A stretch of 64,000 nt of DNA. Source: Protonemura montana (taxonomy: Eukaryota; Arthropoda; Insecta; Plecoptera; Nemouridae). The notes beneath the pieces were generated by a model. That model did not search any database. It was not told the DNA's origin and was given only the letters and a program-made list of their open reading frames with translations. Location: the NCBI GenBank assembly GCA_947568835.1, contig OX387603.1:27242651-27306650 (forward strand), read 5' to 3'. Numbering within the stretch: the first letter of the stretch is position 1; the number at the start of each line of letters is the position of its first letter. Positions 23,801 to 35,800 of this stretch are shown in pieces. Both the position numbers and the translations under genes were made by a program.

Positions 23801-26800
23801 TTGTTGACATCCTGGGCGAACTTTCATCGTCTCTGTGCGGTCCATTTTTCATCCCTCATTTTTAAAACGAACGTCGAGGTGTATCTGTGTTACAAGACCA
23901 CGAGATTTGCTTCATAAAAAATATCGAAATTCCAAAATCGACACAGTTTATTTTTGGTCGGCGATAAGATCTTTGGGAAACCAATTATCTAGCTTAACAT
24001 TCATATTTCAAACCAAAACAGAGAGAAAAGCAGCAAATTATGAGAGAGTCTTCTGTCCCCTTATATATTGCATCTGGGTACAACACCGTTGGTTCATTTT
24101 GAATATCCTGCAGATTGAACTAGCATTGACTTCTTTGTGTACGCAACTAGCGGTACATAAATGTTGGTTAAGTTGCCTACACCACAGGGGCTTGCAACAT
24201 GCGCAACATTGCAACGGCAGCGCGCGCATAATCAATCATCGGAATTGCTTGTAGCTCAGATTACAGTGGTGTTCGACAGGAGCAGGCTGGTCATTAGGTT
24301 CAGCCTAGTCTTTTAGGCTAGGCTGGGCTAGACTAACTTTAATTACATACCTGATTAATGAGTTTTATTATATTCAGTTGCATAACGTTGACCATTTCTC
24401 TTGTTTGTGCGTTACCAGCGATACTCGGCACCCTCCACGTCGTCCACGATGCCGGAGGGTCGGTCATCGCCGGCTACCTCGACTTCGACAACCTTCCCGA
24501 GACAACTTTTTCCTGCCAGAAGAAGGTCATCGGCGGCTACTATGCGGACATCGAGACGGGATGTCAGATGTTTCACGTATGCACGATCGGCCAGAAGGGT
24601 GAGACGAACGAAATATTTTCCCCCGAATAGATGAATAAAATTAAGTATGGTCTATATTTGATTAATATAATCAAACTGATTAAAAGAATCAGTTTTTCTC
24701 ATTCGTCTTGAATTAAAAAAAAAACACATTTCATATGATTGCGATTCGGTTTAATTAGCGATTCAAAGCTCAGTGAAAGCCCAGTCAAAGCTTCTAGGAG
24801 CATTAAGGAGCAAATAGGTGCATAGAGAAGTACCCTAGTTGTCTATACCTCCATCGGAAATCTTAGCACAATCCAGCCAGCAAAATCTGTCTTCTGTCAT
24901 GCTAAATGGACAGTCCTGGAGAACCACTTCCCGGGCTGTTCCTCCTTCCATCACTCAACTATCAATCAAATAGTTCCACTGACCAAAGACATGATGGTGT
25001 CCCGACCTCCTCACGAATGCTTAGCCCCTCGATTAAGTCTGTTGCTCCCGGCGCCGTGACAATCTTGTGTTCTGGACCTGGTTTACAGGCGAGGTGTCCG
25101 ACATCAAGTTCCTCTGTCTGAACGGCACCGTGTTCGACCAGGCGACGAGGGTGTGTGAGCGCGTCGACGAGGTGGACTGTTCCAAAGCGGAGGAATATTT
25201 CGACCTCAACCTGGAGCTGTACGGCAACAACGCGTTTAGCAAGTACGTACCACCACGGCCCTTTAGCCGAAAAACAGAGGAACGGTTCAATATTTTTCGA
25301 AAACTAAATCCGTATTTCAGGAACTATTTTGGTCGTAACTCAAAGCGTAAAGCAGCTTTTTTGTGATAGCCTAAATATCGAAGATAGTTGATGCCAAATA
25401 AAGTGACAGATGCCTGCTCTGAATGGTTTCAACGTGGCCATGTGTGTACCATTATGTCGTAATAATCCTGCCAACAAAGTTCCTCCAGTTTTTGGAACAC
25501 AATTCACCGCCTTTGGAACTGCACAAAGAACGCATCTGTCAGACGCATGCTGGGTGATTGGCGACTTGATGGAGACCTGCGATCAGTTAGGAAAACTTTA
25601 AGATCAGTGGCAAAGTCTTTCTGTAATACGGACCTCAGCCCCAACTAAAACCATCTTAATGTGGTCGCAACTTACGAATATGATTGGTCGTATATTAAAT
25701 CTATGATTTGTTATTTTAATATGGGTCCAGGTTCTTTCCCATGAGCCTTCGCTCGTGGGCCCCCCTATCAGGAAAGAACCTCTGTGCTCGAGGGCGGTCG
25801 CCCCGCCGGTAGTTACGCCACTGTTCTTGAGTAACCTTGATCCAGCAACACTGTGTTGGGATGTGCTGTGTGGCAAGAAGTCGCAGCCTCCTAGATGACG
25901 AGTGGCAGTCTTTCTCAAGGGGATGGTCACATACTAGAGTACGCCTGTTATTCCTCGGTGTTGGACTTGAATGTCTTTGCGCGGCTGGGGTCCATGCCTC
26001 TCTCAAACGGCAGCGAAGTCTTTGATCTGGGACTAATTTGCAACGCCTCTCGGATACCGTACAGCGGCATACTCGTCTCCAAAGTGTTGGCCGCCTGGAT
26101 GCGCGTGGTGGCAGTGGAGTCGGCTATTTTGCAGACGCGTCGTCTGGAGACGAGTTCCGAACGGTTTGTCATGTTGGAAACACCGGTTCTCGTTAGATCA
26201 CCGAGGTTAAGCAACACTGCGCTGGATCAGGTATTGGATGGGTGACCATCATACACATGACCTGTTCTGTTCGGGAGAAAGGTTGGAGGGAGGTTGGAGA
26301 GTTAGTACAGCAACTTCATTCGCCTTGCTTATCAACCTCTCGACAGCATGGATTTGTGGAGGAATGCTGCTGTTCGAGTTGTACCGTCATTCGGAAATTC
26401 AAGGCGAAATGTCAACTACCGGTAAAAATACTAATTGCATCGAGTGTTTGTTCCAGCTTCCAAAACGAAGACGAGGACGTGGATGCCGCCACCGAACACG
26501 AGTCGTTGAAGGAGGATCCGACGACCACGACGACCACGACAACAACAACAACTACAACTACAACAACGACAACACCTCGGCCTCCCAATACGCCACCTCC
26601 TCGACTACAGTATGTCAGCGTCACGACTCACAGACCTCTCTACACCAGTCACCTCAAGCAGCGGTATGGGTGAGTTGATTGATATTGGTCTGCATTACTA
26701 CCTGGCTGTAGAAGGCGGGGAGGTTTCACAATTATATTATTCATGTCTTCATCTCAACCTTTTACCCTTTTTTACCAACAAGTCGTGGTAGATTTGCCTT

Positions 26801-29800
26801 ATTCTCAGTACTAAAGTATGGATGCACTTTTTCAGTTTTTCAATTTTTTACTTTTTCCACTTCTTTCCTCTTTTCCTTCTTTAATTGTTTCCATTTTTCC
26901 TAAAGAGGTTCCTTATCCCACAGCCAGTGGATAAAACACCACCCAACCAGCAATTGGAACGCGCCAAGTTCGTATCCTGGTTTGGCTCCTCATTTATTCA
27001 GTTTTGCCCGCTTCTATTGATAAAATTATAAATGTTTTAAAGTACCTATTGCATTCTTTAGTAAAAATCGATTTAAAAATAAAAAAAAGTCCAGCAGCTT
27101 GTTTAAGAAAAGCAGCAGATTCAGATTTCAAAGGTGTCACAAAGATATCATTCACATCAGTCCAGCCATGGCAGATAAACATATAGAAAAACAAAAACAA
27201 AAATACAAAGTCAAATCCTTATGTTATCTAACTATTATAAACAAAACAGTTTTAAAATAATCTGACAAAACATGTCCATCTCTCTTACAGACTAAATCAA
27301 AACGTGCCGCTGACTCACCGCCAACCAAGCCCCAGCTACCACTTGACCTCCCCAAGGCCCACCTCTCTCTACCAGACCACGCCCCGTCCAACCCCATTGT
27401 ACCGCCCCTCATCGCCCCGCCCCTCGCCCTACTCCGGGCTGGACACGTTGCTTGCCATCCGACACGCGTATGAAGAGATCCGACCCGAGGAGCAAGACGA
27501 CTTCACCGATCCACTTGACGAGGAGGACTACACGGGCAGCGGAGACGACGAGGACTTTGACGACGATCAGCAGGTCGACTATGTAACTTAATTTTCAGTT
27601 CTTCTTTGTTAAATATCCTCATTTATCTTTAGGTATGTAGGTTGGATTTTTAAGTTGGTCGACTTCATGGATGGTAAATATTCTAAAGTCTGTAAAGTAT
27701 TCATGGAAGTTTGCAGTTACACCTTCTGATTGGTTGTTCAGTTTCAGTTTTTTATTTTGTTAAGTATTTTGATTCCATCTCAATTAACCATTAAGCCGAT
27801 CCTGAAACAATGCCAACATGATTGAAATGTCGATCACTCCCTTCGCTCATTTTTAAACCAAAACATATTTAAAACACAGAAAAACCTGAAACTACCCAAC
27901 TAACATGTATGTTCAGGTCAGAGCCACTAGGCCTTGCTAGTTTTGCAATTAATATTGTGGGAAAAGACATAATTTGTAGTAATTAGATATTTGTGAGTAC
28001 CACCACGAGTATATGTCTAAGAAGAATCTGCAGTCATATGTTGGTTAGTTCTATTCTAGAGCTATGTAACGTCAAATTTGATTGGAGCACACTTTCTGGG
28101 AACTTTGTGGAATGTGGGCGAAGCAAAACATAAACCGTCCAACTCTCAAAGTTTACTCAGTGAACAGTCTCGGCTCCAATCAAAACCGACACTTACATTG
28201 AGTGTTTAATTTAATTTAAAATAAAATAATTTGTGTATTCCACGAGATTAACGCATTAAGCCACTTGGATAGTCAGAATATTCTCTTAAGCTGAGATCCT
28301 TCATTTACTGATCGTATCCACCTGGCCATAGGACGAGGAACCGATTGTAATCCACAAGCCGATCCCCGAGGCACATCGCTTCCCAGTGCCGGTCGTCAAC
28401 AAGGACAAGATCGACGTGGCTAACAACGGCCGTCATGACGACAGGGTCCACGTCAATGGACATTCGGCGTTCACCGAGAGCCTGGCGAGACCAGGTGGGT
28501 TGGCGGTTATTTATTATTTATTTATTTATTTGTGGTGTTTAACGACGCACTGTTTTGACATCTGGCCATGCGGTACTGGTCTAATGGCGTCGGTGAATGA
28601 GTGTATGATGATGAGGATGATGATGAACGTAACCTAGCCTAGAAGGGAGGAGGGGAAACCCGGTGCCGGCACGTAGCCTAATCCTGTCGAAGAGCACCAA
28701 GGGGACCGCCGGCTTAACGTCCCTTCCAAAGGACGGTACAACTCAAACAGCAGGATTCCTCCACAAATCCATGCTGTCGAGAGGTTGATCAGCAAGCCAA
28801 GTGAAGTTGCTGTACTAACTTTCATCCCTCCAGCCTCTCTCTTGAACAGAACTGGTCATGTGTATGATAATCACCCACCCAATACCTGACTCAGTGCAGT
28901 GTTGCTTAACTTTCATCCCTCCAACCTCTCTCTTGAACAGAACTGGTCATGTGTATGATGGTCACCCATACAATACCTGACTCAGCGCAGTGTTGCTTAA
29001 CTTCGGTGATCTAACGAGAACCGGTGTTTCCAACATGCCAAACCGTTCGGTGCGGTTGTTTATAAATAGACTCGTAAACTGAACCCTTGGTAAAGCGGTG
29101 TGACAGCTGTTTGCACGGTTAGTGTGCAGCTTATGGGACCACACTATTAGGCATATTTTTAGGCCGCCAATTGGAATGCAAAAATATTTTCTAGTCACAC
29201 TTGTTAATCACCAAAGGTAAATGAGATTTTATTTGCCCCACCATCTGACACAAATTTTTAAGCGACATTTTTTGAGGCTTCTCAACAGCACCCAAGGCAA
29301 CTGGATGATATACAGAGTAAAAGATCTTGGAACTGGTAAGCAATCTACACATTTTTTTGGATGAGCTATTATTTAAATTGCAAACGCTTGCAATGCGCGA
29401 GGTATTTTAGTATAATGAACACTTTAACTGTCTCAAAAATTAATGCCCATGCGGAGGCATCATAGGGGGGTATTCTATTCCTTGGCAATCCGTCATTCTC
29501 ATCAAATACACTAGAATCGTCTCAAAAACCCAGTGTCCAAGAAGCTCAATGGGTTAGAGCAACGCCCGCGACAGGTGGAGATCGGGGTTCGTGTCCCCGT
29601 TTGGGGACAGTCTCACAAATCTCACAATCTCAAATCTCAAATCTCTCCCAGTCTCACAAATTGATGCCCAAACAGGGGCACGAACCCCGTTTGGGCATCA
29701 ATTTGTGAGACTGTCATAGTGTTCATAATAATTTTAAAAAGCAATCTACACCAATCCAGTGCCAATGAAACTTACCTGTGCAACTTGATCCTGCAGGCGA

Positions 29801-32800
29801 GCTCCAAGACGCTGCACTCGATTCGTCGGTGAACGTGCACCAACAACACCGTGCCAACACAGACTACATCCTCGGCAGGCAGTCAGAGTCTGACCGACAC
29901 CGCCACCACGGCAGCTTCAACCGATATGTCTTCCCGTCGACCACCACAGCGCCCTCCGCACGGTACCAACCAAACTGAGTCATTTGAAAAAGAAAGCTAT
30001 TTCAGACTGAAGTTTTGTCAAAACTAGTGCTAAGGTTAAATAAAGTATAGTAAGATATGAGTCTGAAAAACCAGGCAGATTACAGGAACTAATATTCCTG
30101 TCTTCCTGGTAACATCGAGTTGGAGACAAACATTTTCAGCGCGTTCGAAGATTGCCAAGAACCACGTTTAATCAAGTATTTTGAGATTTTGTCTCAGAAC
30201 TCCAGTCGTAGCGGTCAAGTTTAGTGTGGTTCAGTGCCTGTTTTAGAGCCTGCTAGTGGCACAAGTGGTATTAGTGCTAGCACCTGATTTATTTTTATAA
30301 GTTATATTGTGTTGGCAGTTTGAATATCTGCCATGAGTTAAATTGTAATGCAGTGGCCCTTGAAACCTTCAAATATTAAGAACTAACGATTCATTTTTCG
30401 TATAAAGGTAGCATTTAGAGTCGTCGGTGTCCTCAAAGAGCAATATTCCTTGCAGATACTACGAGCGCTTTACGTCCACGTCGCTGCCGTACCCCTCAAC
30501 GCCGCGGCAGTCACCGCTAAAGCTGAAGCTGCAGGCGGAGATCCAGCCGTCAGCCGCGGGGAGAAGTCCACTCACCACACCCTCGGTTGCCATCGTCTCA
30601 CAGACTAGCAGCACGTCTTTCGTGTCCTCCTCGAGAACGCCGACCAACGGGACCATTCTTGGTACGCCTCGTTCACCTATCAACTTTCTCCTTCCTTAGT
30701 TTTTCCAGGCGGAACATATATTGATGGTATATGAAGAAACCGAGGAAGAAGAGTTCATATTGTTGCAGCCAGCAAGAATGCAGATGTTCTTTCAAGACTA
30801 GTTACTTGGGCAGAGTCTCGTTCTATATCGAAGTTAACGTGAGTCGTGACAAATTGCTCAAACTAGAAATTGATTTCATGCGTTGACTGAAAAAGGAAAC
30901 GTAAAATATATTCTTAGCTTGAAGTTTCTTAGTAAGCAAATAAGCAGCCATTTGCTTTCTTTTTCCAAAATAATGCAGGGAACACTAAGTATTTTTCAGA
31001 CAGACCAACAGACATGAACCAAAATTCAAAATATTTTGGGAAAACTACACAGCATATTCTCTGAGCAGCTCTAAATATGATCCTGGGAGCAAAAATACCT
31101 TTGATCTTCTAAAACATTTCCCCAACCGCACCAGACGCAAAGCCCATAAGCACACCTTTCCAAAAATAACCAACAAGCCGAGAAAACGACTATAGTATTG
31201 AACCACATGTTGACGACATAAAACAAAATTATTCACGGCTTACGCTTTCACCTGTTTTTATATATTTTGTAATGATTGTCTTCGTTGTACTTTCCAGGAG
31301 TGAGTGCCGTGGCGAGCGTGGATGGGCGTCGAGTCCAGGTGGAGGATCACTTCCACGGCGGCTACGGGCTGGATCTTCCAAAGCCCACACACTATGGGGG
31401 CAAGCAGTACAACCCTCATAACCTCACTCTTGACGGGGACATTATACAAGGTAAACGCTCGGGGTATACTGTCGTAAGATTGCAGACCACCTGACATGGA
31501 ATGACGTAGCTCCTACTGACCGGTTTGACGATATGAAGTTTGATTGACGCAGAAGAGAATTTTAATTCTTGCACAACACAATTGTTGTATGGCACAAACT
31601 GACTCCTGCCCCTGAAAAATGAATTTTGATGCCTGTTTGACAAGTCCTTCTGTAGATGGTTCCTTTGCAAAAGAAAAGAAAAGTATCCAAATCATGTTGG
31701 CCATTTATTTTCTCTTTCTTAACGCTGCCTTTCCTAATAACAGGTCACGTTGAAACTACGCCACCGTCCTCGTACGACGAGTACTCGGAGAGCGATGTCC
31801 GCAAAGACCCGTTCTTCCGAGACGTGCCGAGGATCGGCTCCAAGAGGCAGCGATCGAGACGGGATGTCGTCGAGGTGACATCAACTGCGGCAAGACGGAA
31901 GCGCAACTCGGTAAAGAAGGCTCTTCGACCTCGACGCGACATCGATATCTTGGCCGGCGGCGACGTCGTTGAGGCCCGGCGGGTGGTGAGGCAGTTCAGA
32001 GCGCGACAGAAGAAGACGGAGACGGAAGGGAGGGCGGCCAGACGTACCACGACAGCAAGAGCAGAGGAGACGACCGAGCCAGTGGTAGACGTTGAAACGA
32101 CAACGCTGAAGGTGGAAGGTAAGTCACGACTGTATGATAAGTGGTTAACCCAGGCTCGGTTATTTTTTCTATGCAAGTCCAAGTCGTGGTATAAACTTTA
32201 TGCAAAGATATGATGTTTAAATTGCAGCTCCAGTTCGCCAACCACCTCCAAGTCCGTTTGGGCTCGCCGGTCCACGACCTGCTTCTCCGGGCTTAAACAA
32301 TCCCGGTCCTCCCGGTCTGGGTGGTCCGGGCGGCTCCGGGATTTCCTCCGAGGCGTTCGGCCCATCTGTTTCACGGCGAGCACGACCCAGGCCGACTCCC
32401 GCTCGGCCCGGCTTCACCATGCGCGAACCAATTGTCATCATCGGTACCGAGCAGCGACCGACCCCAATCTCGGTCAGCGATCGCAAAGTCAGGAGACCGG
32501 CCGCAGGAAATCCCAAGCAAGGCAGTCTTCAATCCCAGATGTCGAGGGCACCATCCTCGGACTCGATCAAGGACAACGCTGATGTGGACGTTAAAGCCAG
32601 ACGACCGACCTCCAGTTCTTCTAAGGAAGCTCTTGAAATCATTTCCATAAAGCCACCCTCGAGTTCTGGCAATGAAGGTGTCGTTGAAGCCAATGTCAAC
32701 AAAAGACGTTCACCTGTTTCCGTCTCTCAGCAACAAGCCTTGTCCCCGATAAAGAGACTCCAGGTACGTCGGCTTCCGGAGAGAAATCCAGATGCAGCCA

Positions 32801-35800
32801 GCCAGCGAATCACCCACGGCAACGCCTCTCCGGGACCCAGCCGACCTCTAGCCGTCACTACGGAGCCAGAATCTTCCGACGGAGGTACGGCATTGCGAAG
32901 TGGTGGCCCTGACAGGATCTTGACGGTTCCTTCCCGGGGATCACGTTTCCCGGGAATCGATTCGTCTCAAAGTCGCAGTGTGGTCCGAACGACGCCTAGG
33001 GTAGAGTCGCCTGTCACAGCTTCACTCGACGAACAAAAGGGCAGAGAGTTTTCGAGTCATAGGAGGCCACGAACGCGAGTGATTGCAGATGTAACGGCTC
33101 CAAGAAACTTGCCTCCTGTCCAAGAGGTGACATCCTCGAGCGATGTAATCGCTACTGGGCGGGTCAGGGGGAGTCAACGGACTTCTAGAACACGAGTATC
33201 CGTAAACGAAGAATCGCAAAGGACCGTCCTTCTGCAGCCAGCGACGACTGAAGTTGGCGTCAACGACCCGTTTGGAACGCCTGCCCGCCCGGTGCCAACG
33301 AATGAAGTGCCCCGACGCAGACAGAATCTCAGGTCACGAACGAGGGTGTCCGTCGAAGAACCGGCCCGAAATGCAGATCAAGAAAGAGCAACGACACAAG
33401 CACCAAGGGACGCTGTTGTCCAACGAGGTAGAGGATCGACAAGCTACAGGAGTTCACGCCCGAGTGGCGAAGAACCAGAAGCGGGAAGCCGCGACGAGGC
33501 AACTTCGTTGGAGTTCGGGAGTAGGCGCCTCCCGCAGCGGCAGAGGGGCGGTGTTCGGAACGGAGCAATGAGACAGGTGGAGGACTCTGCTGGGGCAGCA
33601 AGGTACTATTCATGTCACATGATTGGTACCACTAAACCGAGGACCCCTCATTGGGTAGGAGAAACTGTTGAAGTGGGATTGATAAGTTTATAGGGTGCAA
33701 AATTATTTAAATTTGCAAATGTGATGCACTTTGCATGATTTGAAGAAGTTAAACTGTTTGAGCATTGCAATTTTAGTAGCTTTTTACTATCCCCTGAAAA
33801 GCCAGTTACTTTCTTTTGCTCTTTACAAATCTTGGTAACTGGTCAGTTGAAGATTACGTAGTTTGTATAACATTTTGTGTCAATGCAATGTTTATCGATT
33901 CGTTCCTTGGCAGTTTCGTGACGGGATTCCCTGAGGTTACCACGTTGCCGGAGAATGAAGCTGAAGACGAGCAGCCGCCGCTACCAGTGACAAGCTTCTC
34001 ATGTGCTGATAAGTTGCCTGGAGGATACTACGCAGATCTTGAAGCAGACTGCCAACTGTTCCACATCTGCTCCCAGGGTCGACACGGCAGGCAAGTTGTA
34101 AAGAATTCCGAGTGGTTTTATCAGATCAAGTGATATTAAAGACCATGTGAGTGAGGGCTGCCTCAATGAACGGTATATATTATCAAAGCCATGGTTGCAA
34201 CGAAACTATCATAATATTTAATACGTGACGTTTTAGAAACTCTTGCAAACGCTGCTGCCAATTCTCTAGGTTCCCCAAAATACTCATAATCAAGTTGTAA
34301 ACATTACAGAGGTCATGCTTCACATTCTAAGTCTGGCAAAATATTTTCAAAGTCATTAAAGACTTGGTCTTGAACTCATCTTGACCCTTTGTTACATTCA
34401 CACTTTGAACACTTGTGAATTCCTGTTCCAGAAAAAAATTAGGCAGACAGCTTGTCTTAGACGAATCTAATCTGTGAACAAAATTCTGTCACTCTGCGAT
34501 TTGCCACGGTCAACAATGCCTCGTACAAATCTTGTTGCCATCCTAGCCAAATGTGCCGTTGTTGAAAGTCCTAATTGTCACCCGCCACTTCCAGGATCAA
34601 GGACAACAAGTTCTTGTGCGGACCGGGGACACGTTTTGACCAGCAAAGCCGTACTTGTCAGACTCGAGACCTCGTAGACTGCCACCTTTCAGCCTCGCTC
34701 TACCACCTCAACGACCACTTCAGCAAGCCGCCATCCCGTAGACGTGGTCGCCGCCAGGCCAACATACAAGTCCATGAGGCAGAGCCGACGTTCCAGCTCA
34801 AGCGTCAGCGTCGCCAGGCGCTAGACGATGAATACTACTACGATGACGAGGATGAAGAAGTGACGACGCCAACATCGCCACGACAACTGCCCGTGCCGGC
34901 CATACGGGCACCGATGAAGCCACCGACGGCGGCTACAGAAGCCGCGGCTCCCGACGACGAAGAGTACTACGACGACGACTACGACGGTGTCATTTATTCG
35001 ACGACGGTCAAGTCGAAGCCGGCATCGTTCACGGTGAAGGTCGCCGCAGGGTTCAATGCAGCAGCGAGAAAAGTCGAGGAGCCGGCGGCAGATGCAGTGT
35101 CGGAGTCGTCTGTTAACGTAGAAGAAACAAAGACGTTGGCGACGCCAAATCCCTATCTGCCAAAAGACTACGTCGACGACAACTACGAACCAGATACGTA
35201 CAGTGTTACGGAAACACCTGGAGATTCGTTGCCAAAGGATGACGACAAAGTTCCGGTTAAGAAAACAAACGTGCCACTGAAGGATACTATTGCAGATCGA
35301 GAGGCTGTGATTCCAAATGATGACGACAGACTGCCATCAGAAGATGGCGCACTCACGCAGAAATCTTCCGTCGCCAAGGAAGACACTGCACAGGCTGTCA
35401 CTGCCACCGTCCGTAACCAAGTCAAACAAACAATGAATCCTACCAACGTTCCGGTGAAACCCGACGACGCAGCGGAGTACGAATACTACGACGACGACGA
35501 CGAAGGAACGTCAACGACGCCCAAGATCGACGTCGATCGCATCTTCTTCACGACGTTGTTTCCAGAGGAAGACGTGACGACCGAGGTGGTTTTTGAATCT
35601 ACTACGCTAACGACGGACCTGCCGACGGAAGCCACTACGATGCCTACAACGACCACGACCACCACGACCACCACGACGACAGAAACGCCTCGGCGGACCT
35701 ATAGAGTGAGGACGCCACCTACGAGGGGCAAAATGACAAGAGTTGCAACTTTGTTGACGCCGTCGACGCCATCTCTTCGAGGCCGATCGCAACGAATTTC

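Noticed and set aside
29535-29610. Functional tRNA gene
   Set aside because: The acceptor stem does not pair convincingly and the B-box deviates, so a pseudogene or SINE head fits better.
31745-32182. 145-codon minus-strand frame and similar frames at 35183-36381
   Set aside because: They are antisense shadows of the well-supported exons 10 and 13.
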